Shown here piece by piece: positions 55,101 through 64,000 of a stretch of 64,000 nt of DNA. Position numbers and translations under genes: made by a program. The stretch's first letter is position 1. The number at the start of each line of letters is the position of its first letter. The notes below the pieces were generated by a model that had not been told where the DNA came from, did not search any database, and worked only from the letters and a program-made list of their open reading frames with translations. Source of the stretch: Ehretia macrophylla (taxonomy: Eukaryota; Streptophyta; Magnoliopsida; Boraginales; Ehretiaceae); assembly GCA_037974665.1 (NCBI GenBank), contig CM075767.1:24639498-24703497 (forward strand), given 5' to 3'.

Positions 55101-57861
55101 TATAACAACTTGGACCTTGCATGTAGTGATTAATATCTAATTGCATGTCTATGTGTTTATTTTAAATGAAAGTGTATAATTATATGACTTTTAATAATTA
55201 GTAGCATATATTTCCTAGTATAATTTTGCTTATTTTTGAAAATGTGCATAATATGTTTAAATAATTAATTTGAGCTAATTATTTTAATGTTGTATTTATT
55301 TGAACTATATCCTTGCGTTTAATTGTTAGCTTTTCATTAATTTTAATTATTGAATAAGTAGCTCCGAGCCTAGAGACAATTTTCAACTATTTTATTTAAT
55401 TATTTGGCATGTACAATTATCTTATTTTAACTAATTCTAGGCCACGTTTCATCGAGAAAATTTCATTTAGAGCCTTTCAAGAAGGTCCTAGTGAATAGTA
55501 TTATGTACATGAATAGTAACCATTGTAGGTATTTTTATAGGCCATTAAATGAACTAGACTAGCTTTGGGCCATTAGTTATCACCTAAACTAAGTTTTCTA
55601 AGCCCAAACCCAAGCCCAATTAGAGCCCAAGCCCATCCTATCATATATTAGCCAATATAAAACAAATAGAACACAAAAAAATCAAAAGGAAAAGAGGTTA
55701 TGGTCGGCCAAGAGTAGGAAAAGGGAAAGAAAATAAATAATTAGGGCTTAGCTATTTGGTGACCAATTTGAGCAATTTCAAGAAGGTTTGGTGGTGTTTT
55801 CTTACATTTTCTTGTAAATCTAACCATATTAGGTGAGGGATTTCACTCCTATGTGTATTTTATTGTTGTTTCTTGCTTCTTTAATGCTATCTAGGTTGTG
55901 GTTAAATGTTCCATGAGACTATAAATGCAAGGAAATATGATCCATGTCTTGTAGTATGTTGTGGAAGTATTCTTGAGCATGTATATCAAGTTTTGCAAGA
56001 TGATTATGTTGTAGTTGATGCTTAGTTAATTTGTTCAATTGTAAGCAGGCTACATGTTTTTTAGAAGTTCTAAGTGAGGTTAAAGTGTGTCATATGAACA
56101 ATACATGCCATAACATGAGTCTAACTAGCTAAAATGCAAAAGATGTCCATGTGTGGGTTGTTACTCTGTTTGGATAGAAAACGTCACCTAATTTCTAGAG
56201 CTCTTTTGTCCTAGTAAACGGGCTTAGAATTGAATGAAATTTTTCAGTAGCTAGATATTGTAGTGTAGAATAAACTTTGTGTTTGGTCTAAAACTAATTC
56301 AATCGTTTTAGGTCTCTGACGAAGCCATTTTCGAAATGTAGCAGAAAAATCACTGGTTCTGACCAACTAGGCGTAGTTGCACGAAAAATGTTGTAACTTA
56401 TGGAATTTAACTCATAATTGAGCACCGTTTGAACCTAAAATCATCTACACTCGATAAGCTTCATTTATAAGTAAAAATAATAAGTTTTGGAGGTCAATAG
56501 CATAGATAATTGATTGGATTAAGTTAGGGTATAGTTAGAGGATTGGAAAATGGACATGTTTTTATGAAGTTCTACTTGCTATGTGTTAAGCATGTTATAG
56601 TGATTGAACTTTATATGAATGATTAGCTTGTAGAATATGCATAGCTATTTATCATCTAATTTAATGTACACCATGTTTAGATAACAAAGAATATTGCAAA
56701 CCATGCTCATAAACTTAGTTAAAGTAGAGCATGCTAGTGTTTCCTCAAGCATGTTAATGTGCATTTGCTTGAGGTAGTGACCTACTTTGTTACTCCTCAT
56801 TACGTGCCATTTTATATTCATGTGATATAAGTGTTATAACGTGACTATGTGTTATGTGCTACTTCATGATTCTCACGTAACTAACAAGCTAACAAGAATT
56901 CTAGTGTTTCACGTCTTCATGGTTGCAACCATCGCATTAGGCATAGATGTGGTGACCCTCCTCGGGCGGCAAAGGGCTTGCTGGTGGATGCTCATCCTCT
57001 GCGACCTAGTCCCTCGTTCCATGGATGGAGCGTTCCATGGGTGTTGGGTTATTGGATTCGGGGTATATTCGAAGTACACCCATGGTAATATAAGAGGAAT
57101 ATGCTAGCACAAGAAGCGTCAAGAGAAGAAGAACAGAAAACTCACATGGACGGAACGTTCCACGGGGTCACGATATCCTTTTATAATGTGTAATTTTAGT
57201 GTTTAATGTTAGATGTTTTCCTTTCATCCATGCTAAAGTTACATTTTTGCGTATCTTACATGTTAAAGAATGCTTATTTATATGTTTTACATGCATTGCA
57301 CGAAAACTATTTTTGAAACCTTCCCTATTTATCCCTTCCTCACTGAGCGTACGTGTATGCTCACCCTTTTCATCTAACATTTTTCAGACAAAACATGGTC
57401 GGTACCTCCCATGATGGTTGAAGAAGTTCAGGAATCTCCTTGGTTGTTTTGCTTGAGGTGGATACTACTTTTGTGGATATGTAGATGTTTATGTATTCTA
57501 TTGAGGCGTGTGTGCCTTGTGTATATCTAGTGTTTGAAGGAATATAATTAAGTAAATGGCTCACCTAGAATAGTGATATGTAATATATAAGATAATGTTT
57601 TAGTTGATTGTTACTTAGGACGCTTATACAACTATTTTGGCTAAGTAAGATAGCTAGCACCATCTTTTGGATTATAAATGGTTATATTTATTATGTGATG
57701 GCTTTTGTGTGATGATTTTTCTAAGTGCAGGTTTGTGGATTGGCCTAGAAACAGGGGAAACTCCGTCCGTTTTCCTTCATTTTATGTGCCTTGGGTTAGG
57801 GTCAGGTTGTGTTAGTGGAATTAATAGGGGTCCTGGTTCTGTGAGGAGTCGGGGCGTTACA
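55101..57861 (+). mobile_element. Solo LTR-like element (~2.8 kb)
   Basis: Duplication CTTAT at 55096-55100 and 57862-57866; begins TATAACAACTTGG (first G of TG mutated to A) and ends GGGGCGTTACA. It splits the Copia protease-integrase region. No pol inside. Carries the conserved 19-mer at 56964-56982 and the ACTGAGC...GCTCACCC box at 57342-57366. The ~90-codon open frames in it are not supported as genes. Confidence 0.8.
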
Positions 57862-57866
57862 CTTAT

Positions 57867-60190
57867 CATCTAATTTTTAAGGCTAGTCATCCCATTAATT
57901 TTTATCATTTTATGTATCTATATATATATATATTTTTTGGTACTTAGTTCCTTTATTAAAGTTGAATGTTTTTGGATTTAATATTAAGTTTGAATATGGA
58001 TGTTTTAGTTTATTTGAGAATACCATAATTGTTGGGTTCAGTATTCTTAGTGATAGATTATATAAACTTGATGGTATATTCCATGAATCTTTAACTATTG
58101 AGTAACACAACATTGAAATTAAGCGTGGTAGATTAAATGAAAGTGTTGCGTACTTGTGGCATAATTATTAATTATATTTCTAAAGAATGATTAGAAGATT
58201 GGAATAGAATGAGATTCTTCTGCATCTAAGTTTTATTGATCTTGGCATGTGTGGTGATAGCATAAAGTGAAAGCAAACCAAGCACGGTAATAAATGAGCC
58301 ACAAGAAGAACACAATTTTTTGAAGTTACACACCCTAACTTTTATAGACCTTTTGATATACTATCTTTTAATGGAAAAAAGTATTTCATTACTTTTAGTT
58401 GATTTCACATTATGATTGTGTATTTGTTGAAATTGTGTTGAGTCAGTAATGTTAAATTCCTAAAAAATTGTGAAGTTAGTGGGAGTGATGAACCTCATAA
58501 AGTGGATATTAGAGAAGTTGGGAAGAATTTTTGCTTATCCATTAATGCTATTTTTATCAAAAGTTTCTCCAAGTGTTGTTGAACGTTTTAACAACATTGA
58601 ATAGCAAATAAAGGGAGAATCATCACTTGTAAATGCTAACTCACAAGAAGTTGGCCTATATGAACCACAAACAATAGTCTTAAGATCTCAAAGGGGAGAA
58701 AGACAACTATTCATGATGATTATGTGTTTTATTTATATGAGTCAAATTTCGATATTTGAATCAATAAAAATTTGGTTTCATTTTCACTAGCCTTATAAAG
58801 TACATAGTCTGATAAATGGATTGATGCCTTGAAAGAAGAGGTGATTCTATGCGACAAAATAAAGTTAAGGATCTAGTCAAATTACCAGAAAGTTTAAAAG
58901 AGTTGACAGTAAATGACTTTTAAGATTAAATGCAACTATAATGGCAAAATTAAGCTTATAAGACCAGATCTGTTGCAAGAAGTTATACCTATAAAAGTCG
59001 TATTGATTGTAAAGAGATTTTTCCTTAGTCTCCGAGACTCTTTAAGGATAATCATCACACTGGTGGCTCATTATGTTTTAGAGTTGTGCCAAATAAAATA
59101 AAAATTATGTTCGTTATGACGATTTTGAGAAGAAAGTTCATATAGACCAACCTGAAATTTTTCAATAGAAGAAAAAAGTCATATAGTGTGTAAACTTAAA
59201 AAATTAATATATGAGTTTAAATAGGCTTCATAATAGTATATTAAGTTCTATAGTACCATTACAACTTTCGGTTTAAGGAATACAATGTTATTCAATGAGT
59301 ACACCGAAAGATCAATGGGTGCAATTATATATATATTTCTTTTAAGTCTTGTATGTTGATGATTATATTCTTCTTGCTGCTAATGGTAGTGACATATTGC
59401 ATGAAACTCAAATTTTCTCTTATAGAATTTTGAAAGTGAGAAATATGGGAGAAACATCTTTTGTGATAGGAATTGAAATATTCCATGATCGATCACAAAG
59501 AATGTTAGAATTGTCTCTGAAAAACCTATATTAAAAGAATTCTAGAGAAATTTGATGTGAATAAATTTAGTCTCATGCAATATCCAATAATGATGTGGAA
59601 TGTATTAAAATAATTCTTAATTGAATTACGTGATAGCTACAATGAAAGTTTAAGGCATATGAAAAGATCAAAGATTACATATTGACATATAAATGATCTA
59701 ATCATTTAAAGTGATTAGATATTCGGATTCAAATCTTATTGGATGCATTGATAGCATAAAGTCCACTTTTGTCATCTCTTCCTTTAAGTAGTAGGAACGA
59801 CCTTATGAAAAAGTGCGAAATAGTTTATCATTATGTCACCCATTATGGAAGCAGAATTTGTTGCATATTATAAAGCTACAACTCATGCATTATGGTAGCA
59901 GAAAATTAATTTTAGGACTTGGATTTGTCGACACTAATTGCCAAGTCATTGAAAATTTATTATGATAATTTTACAACAATTTTTTTCTCTAAATGACGAA
60001 TAATCATGAGGTACCAAATACATGGAATTAAGGTATTTCTCATTAAAGAGAAGGTTCAGAAACAAATAGTGTCTATTGAACACATAAATAGTGATCTTAT
60101 GATCTTATGTTGATACTCTGAGCTCAATGACGTGTTTCTGACAAACATAATTGTTTTTCCTGTTTCATGAAAGTATTCACGTGACTTATG
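57867..60190 (+). pseudogene. Copia integrase, reverse transcriptase and RNase H, degraded
   Basis: In order: gag-pre-integrase and integrase (about 58040-58640; DGIF-like, 'HNIEIKRGRLNESVAYLWHN'-type region in broken frames; GKKYFITF at about 58370), RT start (58820-59090; SDKWIDALKEE and DSLRIIITLVAHYVLELCQ), RT active site YVDDYILLAANGSD (59352 on) with VIGIEIFHDRSQ, and RNase H (to about 60180). Stops and frameshifts throughout. The frame at 59349-59534 is the longest intact piece. Confidence 0.85.
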
Positions 60191-60442
60191 TTTACTAAGG
60201 TAAATAGGAAAGTCTGTAGAAGACATTATGGTGGACCATTAAGATTATGACTAAGTGTGACTGATTTCTAGTGTCGTGATATATAGAAAGGAATACAATG
60301 AGTGAATGATGTACAACTGTTATAACCCACATTTAGTAGTCTGTCATTCGTTGGTAATTATGAAGAACATTATGAAAGGATTTAATCTTTGATGCGCGCC
60401 TTATGTTTATGGTTGAATCATGTTGTCCATAAAGGCTAATAG

Positions 60443-60776
60443 GTCAAGTGGGACCATTAAGTTATTAGTGACCCACTTAAATTAAAATAATAACCCATGA
60501 AAGTTCAAGCCCATTAGGTTACTTGATTGAAGTAATAACATGTTCCTATAAATATATGTTAATTAGCTATCTCTCTGCCCTGAAGAAAGTTGTAGAATTT
60601 CATCACAGATCTTACACTATAAAAAATAGGGTTAAGGTGGAAAAATCAATTAATCGTTGTCATGTTTTTGTCTTCCGCAGCAAGTAAGTAGCTTATGACT
60701 CTTAATGTTTTTATATGATGATTACATGATTCTGATAAATTTAATTACAGTATGTTTTGCAATAATTATATTTACA
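60443..60776 (+). repeat. Copia element 3' LTR
   Basis: Same sequence as the 5' LTR with many substitutions. The right end is exact (TTTACA then TTCCA); the left end is approximate because the first bases have diverged. Confidence 0.85.
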
Positions 60777-60781
60777 TTCCA

Positions 60782-61468
60782 ACCCTATCCAATTTCATTT
60801 TCAATTAGTATTTATTAAGTTTTATTGATTGATTTTACCTTAGGTCAATTATCAGGTGATATATAGATGAAAAGTTTATGGAAAAAAAAAATTATAGGGG
60901 TTTTAATAAATTGGAAAAACCAAAGCAAGTGAGAAGCTTAAATTTTTTAGTATTGATGAATTTTATGGATTTGCATGTAAGTGGATTCTATCTATCATGA
61001 GTATGTATATAGCCTCTTAAGGTAGTGGCAATGGTAGTGGTGGAGGGAGGAGGTGGAGATGATAATGCTAGAAGTTCTTGCGTCGAGTTTAGGGAAGAAG
61101 AAAAAGATAAAAAAGAAAAGGAAAATAAAAATGATGACAACGGTGCTGATATTTGTTATAGTTGTGGTAGTTAAAGAAGAAGGGGGAGGTGGAGATAAAA
61201 GGAATAAGTATATTACAAAACACCCCCGAATGCCAATTTATTTTGGAGATAATTCAGTACTTTCTAATACCTATTAAGGGCAATTTTTGACCAAGAATAT
61301 TTATTTAAGCAAAAATACAAAAACCATTGCATTTTAACCTTGTTCATCTCAAAACTGACAAATCTAACAGGGGTAAAGCACAATATTTCTACTAAACATG
61401 GAGGGCATTTTGTCACTTATGCTGGCACAAGTGTGCAACTTCGCTATATTATAAGAGGTATTACGCAT

Positions 61469-61499
<31 letters not shown>

Positions 61500-61770
61500 T
61501 AGACAAAATATTTCTTACAAAATATTTCTTATGTACGGATTTAAACCCTATAATTGGTGATGAGAAAAAAATAATTAACAAATTTAGAAAACAAAACAAA
61601 TACCTCATATAAATTAAAATTTTGGATAAAAGTTGGAAAAGAAAAACCAATACGACGTCGGAACATCAAAACTTCAAAGAAATCCGCATCACCACCCACG
61701 GCGCACTTTAGCATCTGTAGTGTCTCAACATAACCCGAACGTTAAACCGCCCCCACCTCTTTCTCTCGCT
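60782..61770. other. Intergenic DNA upstream of the DUF1639 gene
   Basis: No gene. Contains an (AT)n microsatellite at about 61469-61495 and purine-rich sequence around 61040-61200. The open frames 61053-61277 and 61340-61612 are low complexity. The stretch 61640-61770 is probably the distal promoter. Confidence 0.5.
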
Positions 61771-61772
61771 CA

Positions 61773-61780
61773 TATATAAA
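61773..61780 (+). promoter_or_regulatory. Probable TATA box of the DUF1639 gene
   Basis: TATATAAA, about 200 bases before the chosen start codon, in a stretch with TC-rich sequence just upstream (TTTCTCTCGCTC). Transcription would start near 61805. Confidence 0.55.
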
Positions 61781-61929
61781 CTTACGTTCCCGGCCATTTC
61801 ACCTTAACAACACACCAACACATTCGAAACTCTCCATCAAAATAAAAATAAAAAAACAAAGAGAAAAAACTCTATATCTGTGTGTATATACATACATACA
61901 TATATATATATATAAAGAGAGAGAGAGAC

Positions 61930-61964
61930 ATGGAGGTTGGGGTATGAGTGAGTGTGAGAATTGA
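61930..61964 (+). promoter_or_regulatory. Two overlapping upstream ORFs in the 5' UTR
   Basis: ATG at 61930 opens a 5-codon frame ending at TGA 61945-61947; a second ATG at 61944 overlaps that stop (ATGA) and opens a 6-codon frame ending at 61964. Both end before the main ATG at 61978 and could lower its translation. Confidence 0.6.
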
Positions 61965-61977
61965 AGAAGAAAAGAGA

Positions 61978-63114
61978 ATGGGGCCGGAGAGATCATCGCC
62001 ATCATCATCGTCGTCATCGAAGGCGTTACATAATTTCACGATGCCGTGTGGGTTGAGGTGGGGCAATCAGAGGTTCTTGAGGTGCATGAAGGTTAACACT
62101 AACGGCCAAATCTCCGCCGTCGAACGGAGACCCTCTGCGTCATCGTCGTCATCGTCTGCTGCTGCTGTTGCTGGTGCAGCAAGTGGGTCCCATCTGCTTC
62201 GTCGTGGTGGTGGTCGATCCAATGATGATAAAAGGGAGCTGGGTTTGGCTTTCAGGATGCCGCCGGAGAAGAGGTTGAGGGTGATGGACGGTGGCGGGAT
62301 TGGGATCGCCGCCGTGAGGGAGAAGGTGATTCTTGATCTTCAGACGGCGGCTGATAAGATGAAAGACGCGATTTTTAGGAGGGAAAGGTTCGAGGATAAC
62401 TCCGACGAGCGTCAGTCGTCGTCGCCAGAGTTGAACCGTGATTCAACTGCTCCAGCGGTCGAAGAGAGTGTCCGGCCGTGGAATCTGCGAACACGACGAG
62501 CTGCGTTTAGGCTCGTGAGTGGTGGTAGCAGCGGCGGAGGAAGCGGTGGCCCGGCTGGAACCGGCGTTGGCGTCGGCGTCGGCGTTGGTGTCGGCTGTAG
62601 TGGTGGAGTGAAGAATCTGAACGTGGATGTGATCAGGCCGAATGTTAATGCTCTGACAACGTCGCCGTTGAGGGTGGCCGGAGAGACAGCGCCGAGGCTG
62701 AGGAGTGGTGCTTCTGTGGCTGCGGCTGCGGCTGCTTCGCCGAGCACCGAGAAGAAGGAGAGGGCGAAGTTTTCGGTCCCACTAACGCGACGAGAGATCG
62801 AAGAAGATTTCATGGCTATGGTTGGGCATAGGCCTCCTCGCAGACCCAAGAAACGAGCTAAATACATTCAGAAACAATTAGATGTAAGCTTATTTCTTCA
62901 TATTTAATACTAATTAATTCCAAATGATTAATAATCATGCATTTATAATTAAATTGCTGCAATGTGAATGTGCTTCTAAAACGATTATGTTTTTCTGATA
63001 GAATGTGTTATGATAATTACTGTCTTTTATTGGTTTGATTTGCAGACACTATTTCCAGGATTGTGGTTAACAGAAATCACAGCTGATATATACAAAGTTC
63101 CCGAAACTCAATAG
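61978..63114 (+). CDS. DUF1639 family protein, two exons
   Basis: Plant-specific protein of unknown function, 324 residues. Exon 1 is 61978-62883 and exon 2 is 63046-63114, joined GTAAGC...TTGCAG in phase 0. I start at the ATG at 61978; the frame is open further upstream but only from a GTG. Conserved blocks: MPCGLRWGNQRFLRCMK near the N-terminus, RPWNLRTRRAAF (about residue 166), and the family signature FSVPLTRREIEEDFMAMVG with RPPRRPKKR (about 265-296), then LFPGLWLTEITAD and KVPETQ at the end. The middle is low complexity (Ser, Ala, Gly and a Val-Gly run at about 62563-62600), giving high GC unlike the rest of the window. Many Lys/Arg suggest a nuclear protein (inference). The only intact host gene here; the minus-strand frame 62412-62867 is its shadow. 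Confidence 0.92.
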
Positions 63115-63123
63115 GCTCGGGAG

Positions 63124-63241
63124 GTAAATGATCGTTCCGCTAGCTAATTTGGATCCATGTTTCAAATATGATTAGATTAAAGTGTGACTGGATCACTTTG
63201 ATAATGAAGCTTATAGTTAAGATGATGATTATTGTTTGCAG
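63124..63241 (+). other. Predicted intron in the DUF1639 3' UTR
   Basis: GAG/GTAAATG donor 9 bases after the stop codon and TTTGCAG/GG acceptor. The junction lies too close to the stop (under 50 bases) to be expected to trigger nonsense-mediated decay. Confidence 0.55.
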
Positions 63242-64000
63242 GGATGGTTGATGAGTTTGGGGGAGCTCTGAGGATGTTCCGATTTCTGATGAAAATGGTA
63301 ACTTATGACTGATGATGAACTAATGGAGTGGTGTAAGTTCACCACCTTTGACGGAAATCTGATGGAAGTGTTGAATGTCATTTCGGTAACATTTAGTGTA
63401 AAGAAAGAAAGTTTATTTCCTTTCAGGATGCTAATTTTTGTTTCCTCATTGTTATAATTGTTAATATTTGAATAAGATGAGAAAGTGCAGAAATGTTGAT
63501 TGATGTTTCAATGAAGACGATGCTTTAATAATACAAGGTTGATTTTCAATTATTAAGAGTTCTCAGCAGACCACAGTATACTTTTTTCTCATTATCCATT
63601 TCTTTTCTTGTGATTAAGCTAAATCAAATGCTATCATCTTCACAAAATGTGCTTTTGTGTGGGTGCCGATGACAGTTCAAATTTCTGGAAATATTGTGGT
63701 CTTTCTTTTATTCTCAAGTCAGGTGCAGGCAAAGTTGCTAAAAAGAGTTGTGCTTATGTCCAATGTTCTGAACCTTCATTTTGCTGCAGCGCGCCTTCTG
63801 TTTTTAGCAGACTGAAATTCATAGGTTTCAAAGTTCTGAAATGAGTTGAAGGATAGTCATTGTGACGATAAGTATGTTCAAGTCATGCTTTGTGTAACTT
63901 GCTATCTGAAAAGCAGTCACATTCATTTTAGCATTCCTTGTACAAAGCCTATAGTTAAGTTGATGCTCCTTTTTGTTTTACATTTTTTGCAACTTTCTGG
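63242..64000 (+). other. DUF1639 3' UTR and downstream DNA
   Basis: Probably 3' UTR to about 63500 (AATAAGATGAG near 63471 as possible polyadenylation signal). After that I see no gene; the open frame 63647-63844 has no recognisable domain and would need comparison to support it. Confidence 0.45.

Larger units (their letters stand above)
41407..60776 (+). mobile_element. Decayed Ty1/Copia element with four-level nested insertions
   Basis: LTRs 41407-41744 and about 60443-60776 (TGTAAGTGG...TTTACA), target duplication TTCCA at 41402-41406 and 60777-60781, and a perfect primer-binding site TGGTATCAGAGC at 41747. A ~2-kb leader with hairpin repeats precedes gag. The coding region is split by a solo LTR (43881-54376, itself holding a Sirevirus and TRIM) and by a second solo LTR (55101-57861). 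Removing these leaves about 6.1 kb, normal for Copia. Gag, protease, integrase, RT (YVDD) and RNase H are recognisable but full of stops, consistent with age. Confidence 0.9.

Noticed and set aside
62412..62867. 151-codon open frame on the minus strand
   Set aside because: It is antisense to DUF1639 exon 1, low complexity (Pro-Thr run) and has no domain; a shadow of GC-rich coding DNA.

Overview
This is a stretch of plant nuclear genome, almost certainly from a eudicot. A spliced TIR-NBS-LRR (TNL) disease-resistance gene of the eudicot type is present, along with a plant DUF1639 gene, Tourist-type and Mutator-type DNA elements, Copia/Sirevirus and TRIM retrotransposons and AT-rich intergenic DNA. 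The species cannot be told from the sequence alone. Only two host genes are supported: the TNL gene on the minus strand (8650-14077) and the DUF1639 gene on the plus strand (61978-63114). Nearly all DNA between them is transposable elements, many with exact target-site duplications (TSDs), so the order of insertion can be read.

Layout. 2020-5696: Mutator-type element (9-bp TSD) holding a ~2.2-kb LTR-like insertion. 6114-6510: Tourist-like MITE. 8650-14077: TNL gene with a foldback Mutator MITE (10-bp TSD) in an intron and an apparent in-frame stop in the small third exon. 14325-16110 and 21528-21740: leftover copies of the TNL upstream region, pointing to a former TNL cluster. 17553-19663: three-LTR tandem TRIM followed by a Copia-type LTR. 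21974-22874: Tourist-like element with an AT-triplet interior. 23766-24981: A-tailed retroposed segment. 26499-32335: defective Sirevirus containing a TRIM. 32797-40918: reverse-strand Copia-type LTR split by a 5.9-kb Mutator-like element with a FAR1/FHY3-type transposase gene, an inserted LINE, and fragments of two captured host genes (casein kinase I and a DUF7870 protein). 41407-60776: a decayed Copia element opened by a large solo LTR, which was opened by a second Sirevirus, which was opened by a TRIM (four levels); a second solo LTR sits separately in its pol region.

The most notable signals are not ordinary genes. The outer Copia element has a ~2-kb leader with seven ~89-bp tandem repeats, each able to form a two-part hairpin with a CAAA loop and compensatory stem changes between copies. 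The two Sireviruses share the same amber stop at gag codon 24 and the same loss of integrase and reverse transcriptase, and are dotted with a palindromic decamer (TGTTGCAACA and relatives). The LINE in the Mutator element landed exactly across a splice acceptor and its TSD recreated that acceptor.

Coordinates of elements with TSDs are base-exact. Splice sites and decayed coding regions were read by eye and are predictions.
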